Assembly (NCBI RefSeq): GCF_035917575.1
Contig: NZ_CP109090.1
Coordinates: 6,572,001 to 6,636,000 of the forward strand
Direction of reading: 5' to 3'
DNA: 64,000 nucleotides
From: Streptomyces sp. NBC_01788
Lineage (GTDB): Bacteria > Actinomycetota > Actinomycetes > Streptomycetales > Streptomycetaceae
Each line of letters opens with the position of its first letter. Within the stretch, counting starts at the first letter, position 1. A program made the translations under genes and the position numbers. Below, one piece after another: positions 53,841 through 61,554 of the stretch. The notes below the pieces were generated by a model that was given only the letters and a program-made list of their open reading frames with translations, had not been told where the DNA came from and searched no databases.

Positions 53841-55021
53841 TGACCCGCCACGGTCTGGTGGCCATCGCCCTGGCGGTGACCGTCGCCGCCGTCGTCGGAG
53901 CGCGCGGGTCCTCGGCCCGTGGCCGCCCGCGCCCCCGGCAGGCGGCCGACCCGTCGGAGGGACCATCGCGGCCCGGGCGGGCGGACGACGATCCCGTCGT
54001 GTCCGACGACCCGGCAGCCACCCCCACAGCCCCCCGTCCCGCCGCGGACTCCGTCCCCGCACCCACCCGCCCCCCGCACCCATCCCAGCGCCCCGCCCTC
54101 GGCACCCCCGCCGACTGGGTCGAACTGCTGCGGCTGCCCGCCCTGTTCACCGTCCCCGGTGACGCCCTCGCCGGGGCCGCGGCGGCGGGCCGCGCCCCCG
54201 GGGCCCGTACGCTCCTCGCCATCGGTTCGTCCCTGTGCCTCTACCAGGCGGGCATGGCGCTCAACGACTGGGCGGACCGCGCCGAGGACGCCGCCGAGCG
54301 CCCGCACCGGCCGCTCCCGTCCGGGCGGATCGCCCCCGGAGCCGCGCTCGCCGCGGCCGGCGCGCTCACCGCCCTGGGCCTCGCGCTCGCCGCCCGCGCA
54401 GGCCGGCCCGCGCTCACCGTCGCCGTACCGCTCGCCGTCACGGTCTGGGCGTACGACCTCGGACTGAAGCGGAACTGGGCGGGGCCGCCGGCGATGGCGG
54501 CGGCCCGGAGCCTCGACCTCGTACTCGGTGCCGCAGCGAGCGGCGGCCGGGTCCGCGACGCCGTACCGTCCGCCGCCGCCCTCGGTGTCCACACCCTGGC
54601 CGTCACGGCCGTCTCCCGCCGCGAGACCCAGGGCGGTTCCGCCGCCGTACCGCTCGCGGCCCTCGCGGTCACCTCCGGCGTCGCGTACGCACTGGCCCCG
54701 CCCGCCGTGGCCCTCCGGCTCCCGGTGGACCGAGGTGGAGCAGCCCCCCTCGGTCCGCCGGGCCTCACCCCCGCACCGGGCGGTGCGCTCCGTGCGGCCC
54801 TCGCGCTCGGCTACGCCGCCACCGTCGCCCGCCCCCTCGCCCACGCCGTCCTCAACCCCTCCCCGCCGCTCACCCAGCGGGCCGTCGGCGGCGGCATCCG
54901 CGCCATGATCCCGCTCCAGGCCGCGCTGTCCGCCCGCGCGGGCGCACCGGTCACCGCCCTGTGCACGGCCGCCCTGGCGCCTCTGGCCCGAAGGTTCGCG
55001 AGGAAGGTGAGCGTCACGTGA
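53840..55021 (+). CDS. UbiA-family prenyltransferase (EboC / SCO3242 type)
   Basis: 393 residues. After a Pro/Ala-rich N-terminal region with one hydrophobic segment, about eight membrane helices follow. GMALNDWADRAEDAAERPHR holds the NDxxDxxxD prenyl-diphosphate site, and RPLPSGRI is the usual continuation. UbiA enzymes move prenyl groups onto aromatic or other acceptors in the membrane. Adjacent to an inositol-phosphate-synthase-like gene, as in the pair I recall from a lipopeptide cluster of S. coelicolor. ATG 53840 overlaps the previous stop; its own stop overlaps the next start (GTGA). Confidence 0.85.
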   Translation: MTRHGLVAIALAVTVAAVVGARGSSARGRPRPRQAADPSEGPSRPGRADDDPVVSDDPAATPTAPRPAADSVPAPTRPPHPSQRPALGTPADWVELLRLPALFTVPGDALAGAAAAGRAPGARTLLAIGSSLCLYQAGMALNDWADRAEDAAERPHRPLPSGRIAPGAALAAAGALTALGLALAARAGRPALTVAVPLAVTVWAYDLGLKRNWAGPPAMAAARSLDLVLGAAASGGRVRDAVPSAAALGVHTLAVTAVSRRETQGGSAAVPLAALAVTSGVAYALAPPAVALRLPVDRGGAAPLGPPGLTPAPGGALRAALALGYAATVARPLAHAVLNPSPPLTQRAVGGGIRAMIPLQAALSARAGAPVTALCTAALAPLARRFARKVSVT

Positions 55022-55941
55022 GCCCCGGCCCCGCCACGGACCTCCGCTTCGGTTACGGCACCAACGGCCTCGCGGACCTGCGCCTCGACGACGCCCTCGG
55101 CCTGCTCGCCGACCTCGGCTACGACGGCGTCGGACTGACCCTCGACCACATGCACCTCGACCCGCTCGCCCCCGACCTGGCCGCCCGCACCCGCCGGGTC
55201 GCGCACCGGCTGGACGCGCTCGGCCTGGGCGTGACGGTGGAGACGGGCGCCCGCTATGTGCTCGACCCCCGCCGCAAGCACGGCCCCTCCCTCCTGGACG
55301 AGGACCCGGAGGACCGCGCCCGGCGCGCCGACCTGCTGCTGCGGGCCGTACGGGTGGCCGCCGGCCTCGGCGCGCACGCCGTGCACTGCTTCAGCGGCAT
55401 CACCCCGCCCGGCACCGACCGGGACACGGCGTGGAAACGTTTCGCCGAGTCCCTGGTTCCCGTCCTGGAGGCCGCCGGCGCCTCCGGTGTCCACCTCGCC
55501 GTGGAGCCCGAGCCCGGTCATCTCCTCGCCACCCTCGCCGACTTCCACCAGCTGCGCCGCACCCTCGGCGACCCCGACAACCTGGGCCTCACCCTCGACA
55601 TCGGCCACTGCCAGTGCCTCGAACCCCTCCCTCCGGCCGAGTGCGTCCGTGCCGCAGCGCCGTGGCTGCGGCACGTCCAGATCGAGGACATGCGCCGCGG
55701 CGTGCACGAACACCTCCCCTTCGGGGACGGCGACATCGACTTCCCGCCCGTGCTCGCCGCGCTGGCCGCCACCGGCTACCAGGGCCTGACCGTCGTGGAA
55801 CTGCCCCGGCACTCCCACGCCGGGCCGCACTACGCCGAGCTGTCCCTGCCGTACCTCCGCCGCGCGGCCACCGCCGCCACACGTAGGGGCGAGTGTCCGG
55901 CCCCCGAGCATCAGGTCACCCCAGAAGGGAGCACCCGATGA
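55018..55941 (+). CDS. Sugar phosphate isomerase/epimerase (TIM barrel)
   Basis: 307 residues of the AP-endonuclease-2 type. FGYGTNGLADLRLDDALGLL begins the barrel; Glu in VHLAVEPEPGHLLA, Asp/His in LGLTLDIGHCQC, His in WLRHVQIEDMRRGVHEH and Glu in LTVVELPRHSHAG are likely metal ligands. GTG start at 55018 overlaps the UbiA stop. One of two TIM barrels of this type in the operon, this one cytoplasmic (no signal peptide). Confidence 0.9.
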   Translation: MSPGPATDLRFGYGTNGLADLRLDDALGLLADLGYDGVGLTLDHMHLDPLAPDLAARTRRVAHRLDALGLGVTVETGARYVLDPRRKHGPSLLDEDPEDRARRADLLLRAVRVAAGLGAHAVHCFSGITPPGTDRDTAWKRFAESLVPVLEAAGASGVHLAVEPEPGHLLATLADFHQLRRTLGDPDNLGLTLDIGHCQCLEPLPPAECVRAAAPWLRHVQIEDMRRGVHEHLPFGDGDIDFPPVLAALAATGYQGLTVVELPRHSHAGPHYAELSLPYLRRAATAATRRGECPAPEHQVTPEGSTR

Positions 55942-56648
55942 CCCACCCGCACGACATCGGCTCCGGCACCGCGGGCACCCCCACGGCCGGTACCGCCCCC
56001 GGCCCGGCCCCGGCGGACGAGTTGCGTGCCCGTACGGACGCCGGGCTCGCCCCGGCCGCACGGGCCTGGCTCGGCCAGGCGCTCGACGAGGCCGCCACCC
56101 ACCGCGGCACCCACGGGCCGATCTCCGTGTGGGAGCTGCGCCTGGCCGAGGCCGGCCGCCGCTGCGGCCCCGCCCACGCCGACGCCGCCCGCGTCCTCAT
56201 CCTGCACGCGGCCCGCGCCGACCTGGACGCCCTCACCCGGGTCTACCGCCAGGGCACCGCCGACGAACGCCGCGCCGTCCTTCGCGCCCTGCCCCGCCTC
56301 GTGCCCGGCCCCGACGCCCTCCCGCTCGTCGAGGACGCGCTGCGCACCAACGACACCCGGCTGCTCGCCGCCGCCGTCGGCCCGTACGCCGCCCGGCACC
56401 TGGCGCCGCACGCATGGCGGCACGCCGTGCTGAAGTGCCTGTTCACCGGCGTGTCCGTGGACAGCGTCGCCGACCTGGGCCGCCGCGCCCGCGGCGACGC
56501 CGAACTCGCCCGCATGCTCGGCGACTACGCCGCCGAACGCACCGCGGCGGGCCGCCAGGTCCCCGAGGACCTGCACCGCGTCCTGACCCTGACCGAGCCC
56601 GACACCGCGCCGCACGGCCAGGTCGACCCCCACGGCAAGGAGTCCTGA
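55938..56648 (+). CDS. eboA: EboA family protein
   Basis: 236 residues, mostly helical: VLILHAARADLDALTRVYRQG, RAVLRALPRLVPGPDALPL and HAWRHAVLKCLFTGVSVDSV are typical of EboA, a HEAT-like protein found only in ebo clusters. Ebo proteins support transport of a secondary-metabolite precursor to the periplasm in cyanobacteria (scytonemin); the role of EboA is not known. ATG 55938 with AGAAGGGAG and an ATGA overlap with the TIM-barrel gene; its own stop overlaps the TatD gene start. Confidence 0.88.
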   Translation: MTHPHDIGSGTAGTPTAGTAPGPAPADELRARTDAGLAPAARAWLGQALDEAATHRGTHGPISVWELRLAEAGRRCGPAHADAARVLILHAARADLDALTRVYRQGTADERRAVLRALPRLVPGPDALPLVEDALRTNDTRLLAAAVGPYAARHLAPHAWRHAVLKCLFTGVSVDSVADLGRRARGDAELARMLGDYAAERTAAGRQVPEDLHRVLTLTEPDTAPHGQVDPHGKES

Positions 56649-57496
56649 TGCGCATCTTCGATCCCCACATCCACATGACGTCCAGGACCACCGACGACTA
56701 CGAGGCCATGCACGCCGCCGGCGTCCGCGCCCTCGTGGAACCGGCCTTCTGGCTCGGCCAGCCCCGCACCTCGGCTGCCTCCTTCCTCGACTACTTCGAC
56801 TCCCTGATCGGCTGGGAACCCTTCCGCGCCGCCCAGTACGGCATCGCCCACCACTGCACCATCGCCCTGAACCCCAAGGAGGCCAACGACCCGCGCTGCC
56901 TGCCCGTCCTAGACGAACTGCCCCGCTACCTCGTCAAGGACCAGGTCGTCGCCGTGGGCGAGATCGGCTACGACTCGATGACGCCCGAGGAGGACACCGC
57001 CCTCACCACGCAGTTGCAGCTCGCCGCCGACCACGGGCTGCCCGCCCTCGTCCACACCCCGCACCGCGACAAGCTCGCCGGGCTGCGCCGCACCCTGGAC
57101 GTCGTGCGGGAGTCGGCGCTGCCCATGGACCGCGTCCTGGTCGACCACCTCAACGAGACCACCGTCAAGGAGGCCAAGGACAGCGGCTGCTGGCTCGGCT
57201 TCTCCGTCTACCCCGACACCAAGATGGACGAGGAGCGGATGGTCGCGATCCTGCGCGCCCACGGCCCCGAACGGGTTCTCGTCAACTCCGCCGCAGACTG
57301 GGGCAGAAGCGACCCCCTCAAGACCCGCAAGGTGGGCGACCTGATGCTCACCGAGGGCTTCACCGAGGACGAGGTGGACCGCGTACTGTGGCGCAACCCC
57401 GTCGAGTTCTACGGCCTCAGCGGCCGGCTGAGCCTCGACGTCGCCGCGCCCGGCGCCACCCACGAGGGCAACAGCATCCTGCGCGGCGGGGAGTGA
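56648..57496 (+). CDS. TatD-family metal-dependent hydrolase (EboB-like)
   Basis: 282 residues. Metal ligands: FDPHIHMTSR (HxH), VAVGEIGYDSM (Glu), ALVHTPHRDK (His), VLVDHLNETT (His) and LVNSAADWGRSD (Asp). An amidohydrolase-type TIM barrel of the TatD group. In ebo clusters the gene next to eboA encodes such a hydrolase, so EboB is the likely equivalent. ATG 56648 overlaps the eboA stop (TGATG); three bases separate it from eboE. Confidence 0.88.
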   Translation: MRIFDPHIHMTSRTTDDYEAMHAAGVRALVEPAFWLGQPRTSAASFLDYFDSLIGWEPFRAAQYGIAHHCTIALNPKEANDPRCLPVLDELPRYLVKDQVVAVGEIGYDSMTPEEDTALTTQLQLAADHGLPALVHTPHRDKLAGLRRTLDVVRESALPMDRVLVDHLNETTVKEAKDSGCWLGFSVYPDTKMDEERMVAILRAHGPERVLVNSAADWGRSDPLKTRKVGDLMLTEGFTEDEVDRVLWRNPVEFYGLSGRLSLDVAAPGATHEGNSILRGGE

Positions 57497-57499
57497 GCG

Positions 57500-58669
57500 A
57501 TGCGCTTCCGGCACCCCGACGGCTCCACCGTCCACCTCGCCTACTGCACCAACGTCCACCCCGCCGAGACCCTCGACGGCGTCGTGGCCCAACTGCGCGA
57601 CCACTGCGAGCCCGTACGCCGCCGCCTGGGCCGCGACCGCCTCGGCATCGGCCTGTGGCTCGCCCGGGACGCCGCCCGCACCCTCGACACCGACCCGTCC
57701 GCGCTGCGCGCCCTGCGCGCCGAACTCGACGGGCACGGCCTCGAGGTGGTCACCCTCAACGGCTTCCCCTACCAGGGCTTCGGCGCCGAAGAGGTCAAGT
57801 ACCGTGTCTACAAGCCGGACTGGGCCGACGCCGCACGCCTCGACCACACCACCGCGCTCGCCCGCATCCTCGCCGGCCTCCTCCCGGACGACGTCAAAGA
57901 GGGCAGCATCTCCACCCTGCCGCTGGCCTGGCGCACCGCGTACGACGACACCCGCGCCGAGCAGGCCCGCACCGCACTGCGCACTCTCGCCCAACGCCTC
58001 GACGCCCTTGAGGAGTTGACGGGACGCTCCATCCGGGTGGGCCTGGAACCCGAACCGGGCTGCGTCGTCGAGACCACCCACGACGCCATCGCCCCGCTCA
58101 CCGCGATCGGCCACGAGCGCATCGGGATCTGCGTCGACACCTGCCACCTCGCCACCTCCTTCGAGGACCCGCACACCGCCCTGGACGCCCTCACCGCGGC
58201 CGGCGTCCCCGTCGTCAAGTCCCAGCTGTCCGCCGCCCTGCACGCCGAGCAGCCCCATCTGCCCGAGGTCCGCGAGGCCCTCGCCGCCTTCGACGAGCCC
58301 CGCTTCCTCCACCAGACCCGTACGGTCACCGCCGCAGGCCTGCACGGCACCGACGACCTCGGCACCGCCCTCGGCGGCGACGTCCTGCCGGACTCCGCCC
58401 CCTGGCGCGCCCACTTCCACGTCCCCCTGCACGCGGCGCCCGCCGAACCCCTCACCTCCACCCTCCCGGTCCTCAAGGCCGCCCTCACACGGCTCGTCGG
58501 CGGCCCGCGGCCGCTCACCCGCCACCTGGAGGTCGAGACCTACACCTGGCAGGCGCTCCCGCCCGAACTGCGCCCCCGCGACCGCGGCCGCCTCGCCGAC
58601 GGCATCGCCGCCGAACTCGCCCTCGCCCGCGACCTGCTGACCGACCTCGGCCTGAAGGAACTGCCATGA
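57500..58669 (+). CDS. eboE: Metabolite traffic protein EboE
   Basis: 389 residues. HLAYCTNVHPAETLDGVV, LEVVTLNGFPYQGF, VKYRVYKPDWADAARLDHT and SISTLPLAWRT are highly characteristic of EboE, a TIM-barrel protein of the xylose-isomerase-like type. VGLEPEPGCVVETTHDA and ICVDTCHLATSFEDP carry likely metal ligands. EboE is one of the core ebo proteins; its reaction is not known. Overlaps the next gene by four bases (ATGA). Confidence 0.92.
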   Translation: MRFRHPDGSTVHLAYCTNVHPAETLDGVVAQLRDHCEPVRRRLGRDRLGIGLWLARDAARTLDTDPSALRALRAELDGHGLEVVTLNGFPYQGFGAEEVKYRVYKPDWADAARLDHTTALARILAGLLPDDVKEGSISTLPLAWRTAYDDTRAEQARTALRTLAQRLDALEELTGRSIRVGLEPEPGCVVETTHDAIAPLTAIGHERIGICVDTCHLATSFEDPHTALDALTAAGVPVVKSQLSAALHAEQPHLPEVREALAAFDEPRFLHQTRTVTAAGLHGTDDLGTALGGDVLPDSAPWRAHFHVPLHAAPAEPLTSTLPVLKAALTRLVGGPRPLTRHLEVETYTWQALPPELRPRDRGRLADGIAAELALARDLLTDLGLKELP

Positions 58670-60087
58670 CCCGGCCCCAGGGACCGACACCCCTGCTCGT
58701 CCTGGACGTCGTCGGTCTCACCCCGCGCATCCTCGACCACATGCCCCACCTCAGGACGCTCGGCCAGTCGGGCTCGCGCGCCGCGCTCGGCACCGTCCTG
58801 CCCGCCGTCACCTGCGCCGCGCAATCCACCTTCCTCACCGGCACCATGCCCGCCGAGCACGGAATCGTCGGCAACGGCTGGTACTTCCGCGAACTCGGCG
58901 ACGTCCTGCTGTGGCGGCAGCACAACGGCCTCGTCGCCGGCGACAAGCTGTGGGACGCGGCCCGCCGTGCCCACCCCGGCTACACGGTCGCCAACATCTG
59001 CTGGTGGTACGCCATGGGCGCCGACACCGACATCACCGTCACCCCGCGACCCGTCTACTACGCCGACGGCCGCAAGGAGCCCGACTGCTACACCCGGCCC
59101 CCGGCCCTGCACGACGAACTCACCGAGAAACTCGGCACGTTCCCCCTGTTCCACTTCTGGGGCCCCGGCGCCGACCTCGTCTCCAGCCAGTGGATCATCG
59201 ACGCCACCCGCCACATCCTGCGCACCCGCCGACCCGACCTGGCGCTCTGCTACCTGCCCCACCTCGACTACGACCTGCAGCGCTACGGCCCCGACGACCC
59301 GCGCTCCCTGCAAGCGGCGGCCGACCTCGACGCGGCCATGGCCCCGCTCCTGGACGACGCCCGCGCCGAGGGCCGTACCGTCGTCGTGCTGTCCGAGTAC
59401 GGCATCACCCGCGCCGACCGGCCCGTCGACATCAACCGCGCCCTGCGCCGGGCCGGCCTGCTCGAAGTGCACACCCAGGACGGCATGGAGTACCTCGACC
59501 CGATGGCCTCCCGCGCCTTCGCCGTCGCCGACCACCAGATCGCCCACGTATACGTGCGCCGCCCCGAGGACCTGGACGCCACCCGGGCCGCCCTCGACGG
59601 ACTGCCCGGCATCGAGAAACTCCTCGACGACGAGGGCAAGAAGGCCCACCACCTCGACCACCCGCGCTCCGGCGAACTCGTCGCCGTCGCCGAGCCGGAC
59701 GCCTGGTTCACGTACTACTACTGGCTCGACGACGAGCGCGCGCCCGACTTCGCGCAGCTCGTCGAGATCCACCGCAAACCCGGTTACGACCCGGTCGAGC
59801 TCTTCATGGATCCGCACGACCCCTATGTGAAGGTCAAGGCCGCGACCGCCGTGGCCCGCAAGAAGCTCGGCCTGCGCTACCGCATGGCGGTCGTGCCACT
59901 CGACGCCTCACCCATCCGCGGCAGCCACGGCCGCCTGCCCGCGAGCGACGACGACGGTCCGCTCCTCCTGTGCTCCACCCCCCGCGCCGTCGGCGACCGC
60001 ATCGCGGCCACCGACGTGAAGTCCCTCCTGCTCCACCTCGCCGGTCTCGGCCACGCAGACCCCAAGCCCGAAGAGAGGCACCCGTGA
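58666..60087 (+). CDS. Alkaline-phosphatase-fold / nucleotide pyrophosphatase family protein (EboF-like)
   Basis: 473 residues. LLVLDVVGLTPRIL (metal-binding Asp), LPAVTCAAQSTFLTGTMPAEHG (nucleophile Thr/Ser and the typical PxxHG), CYLPHLDYDLQRYGPD (Asp, His) and VVVLSEYGIT (the usual SDHG Asp-His pair here Glu-Tyr) identify a type I phosphodiesterase/nucleotide pyrophosphatase fold. The SEYG change affects one metal site, so activity could be altered. In other ebo clusters such a gene is present as the last core member. No signal peptide, so it is probably cytoplasmic. Confidence 0.85.
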   Translation: MTRPQGPTPLLVLDVVGLTPRILDHMPHLRTLGQSGSRAALGTVLPAVTCAAQSTFLTGTMPAEHGIVGNGWYFRELGDVLLWRQHNGLVAGDKLWDAARRAHPGYTVANICWWYAMGADTDITVTPRPVYYADGRKEPDCYTRPPALHDELTEKLGTFPLFHFWGPGADLVSSQWIIDATRHILRTRRPDLALCYLPHLDYDLQRYGPDDPRSLQAAADLDAAMAPLLDDARAEGRTVVVLSEYGITRADRPVDINRALRRAGLLEVHTQDGMEYLDPMASRAFAVADHQIAHVYVRRPEDLDATRAALDGLPGIEKLLDDEGKKAHHLDHPRSGELVAVAEPDAWFTYYYWLDDERAPDFAQLVEIHRKPGYDPVELFMDPHDPYVKVKAATAVARKKLGLRYRMAVVPLDASPIRGSHGRLPASDDDGPLLLCSTPRAVGDRIAATDVKSLLLHLAGLGHADPKPEERHP

Positions 60088-61241
60088 ACGACATCCAAGC
60101 CACCGACCACGGCACCGACGAACAGCTGCGCCGCAGCCTGGGCATCGGCCGCCGCAGCTTCCTCAGCACCTGCACCGCCGTCGCGGCCGGGGCACTCGCC
60201 GCACCCGTCCTCGGCGCGGCCCCCGTGCTGGCGGCCCCCGCCGAGTCGAACGGCAAGGCCAAGGGCCACCTGCTCGTCCCCGAGGACAAGCGCGGCATCA
60301 TCCTCTACACCGTGCGCGACGCCACCGGCCGCGACCCGTACTCCACCAGCCTGCCCTCAGGCTTCCGCGCCGTGTTCGAGCAACTGGCCCGGTTCGGCTA
60401 CCGGCAGGTGGAGTTCGCGGGCTACGGCCAGCACGCCAACGCCCCCGGCGGCGCCAACCTGGAGAACGTCGAGGGCGCCCGGCTGCTGCGCCGCTGGCTG
60501 GACGAGTACGGGCTGCGGGCGCAGGGCAACCACGGCTTCATCCCGGGCTCCTGGCCGCTGACCACCGGTGACCTGGACACCTTCAAGAAGCACCTGGAGA
60601 TCGCCAACATCCTCGGCATGCAGCACGTGGGCACCGGCAACGACCCCACCGGCAGCAACTACAAGGCCGACTGGGACGCCGCGGCGGAGAAGTGGCACGC
60701 CCTCGGCGAGATCGCCCGCCGCGCCGGGCTCAAGCTCTACACCCACAACCACGACGCCGCCTACGGCTTCCTGCTCGACGGCGGCCCGCTCGACGCGCAG
60801 GGCCGCCCGACCCGCAGCTCCGGCATCCGCAAGCTGGAGTACTTCCTGTCCATCACCGACCCGAAGCTGATCTGGCTGGAGATGGACATCTTCTGGGCGC
60901 ACGTGGCCCAGTACAAGTTCCGCACCTACACCGACCACGACGGGGCCACCCGGCAGAACATCTTCGACCCGGCCGGGCTGGTCACCCGCCACAACAAGCG
61001 CTACCCGCTGTTCCACGCCAAGGACGGCGTCATCAACAACACCAGCGGACAGGGCTACGACATGGTCCCGTTCGGCACCGGCGTCATCGACTACACCACC
61101 TTCTTCACCCGGGTCGGCGACCCGAACTACCACCACCCGATGGTCGAGCAGGACAACGCCCCGAGCTCCACCGACCCGGCTCAGTCGCTGGAACACGCAC
61201 GGATCGGCTACCGGAACATGGCCGCGCTGCGCCGCAAGTAA
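60084..61241 (+). CDS. Tat-exported sugar phosphate isomerase/epimerase-like TIM barrel
   Basis: 385 residues. The N-terminus (GIGRRSFLSTCTAVAAGALA) has a twin-arginine signal, cleaved near LAAPAES. The mature part is an AP-endonuclease-2-like barrel: ARFGYRQVEFAGYG, AQGNHGFIPGSWP, LYTHNHDAAYGFL, WLEMDIFWAH and PLFHAKDGVIN hold the likely metal ligands. It is therefore a periplasmic or secreted isomerase, unlike the other barrels in the operon. GTG 60084 overlaps the previous stop (GTGA). Last gene; a strong terminator follows. Confidence 0.9.
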   Translation: MNDIQATDHGTDEQLRRSLGIGRRSFLSTCTAVAAGALAAPVLGAAPVLAAPAESNGKAKGHLLVPEDKRGIILYTVRDATGRDPYSTSLPSGFRAVFEQLARFGYRQVEFAGYGQHANAPGGANLENVEGARLLRRWLDEYGLRAQGNHGFIPGSWPLTTGDLDTFKKHLEIANILGMQHVGTGNDPTGSNYKADWDAAAEKWHALGEIARRAGLKLYTHNHDAAYGFLLDGGPLDAQGRPTRSSGIRKLEYFLSITDPKLIWLEMDIFWAHVAQYKFRTYTDHDGATRQNIFDPAGLVTRHNKRYPLFHAKDGVINNTSGQGYDMVPFGTGVIDYTTFFTRVGDPNYHHPMVEQDNAPSSTDPAQSLEHARIGYRNMAALRRK

Positions 61242-61250
61242 CGAACGGAA

Positions 61251-61284
61251 AGGGGCCCTCCCCGCGACCGCGGGGAGGGCCCCT
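61251..61284 (+). terminator. Terminator of the ebo-type operon
   Basis: Perfect 16-bp inverted repeat AGGGGCCCTCCCCGCG / CGCGGGGAGGGCCCCT two bases apart. Confidence 0.85.
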
Positions 61285-61381
61285 CCCGAGGGTGGATACG
61301 CAGGTGAAACGCACTCCGAAAGCTTGGTATTGTTATCCATGTCGCCGCGGGGAACACCCCCGGTCAGGCGGCAGACACCCG

Positions 61382-61466
61382 GTCCGGGTGGCGGAATGGC
61401 AGACGCGCTAGCTTGAGGTGCTAGTGCCCTTTATCGGGCGTGGGGGTTCAAGTCCCCCCTCGGACA
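61382..61466 (+). tRNA. tRNA-Leu (anticodon GAG)
   Basis: 85 nt with the long variable arm of a leucine tRNA. Acceptor GTCCGGG pairs with CTCGGAC (one G-U); the anticodon stem CTAGC/GCTAG encloses TTGAGGT, giving anticodon GAG (61415-61417); the T arm has GGTTCAAGTCC. Discriminator A at 61466; CCA is not encoded. A hairpin terminator follows at 61483. Confidence 0.95.
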
Positions 61467-61482
61467 CTCTCTGTAACGATGA

Positions 61483-61516
61483 ACGAGGACCACGACCTTA
61501 CGGTCGCGGTCCTCGT
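61483..61516. terminator. Terminator after tRNA-Leu, shared with the converging pucR-type gene
   Basis: ACGAGGACCACGACC pairs with GGTCGCGGTCCTCGT, 14 of 15 matching, four-base loop. Confidence 0.7.
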
Positions 61517-61554
61517 CGCGTTGTCGGTGCCGGCGCGGTGCGTCCGGCGCGGGT

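Noticed and set aside
61382..61466. tRNA-Leu as attachment site of an integrated element
   Set aside because: No integrase, excisionase or repeated tRNA 3' end was found; the ebo-type operon ends in its own terminator upstream.
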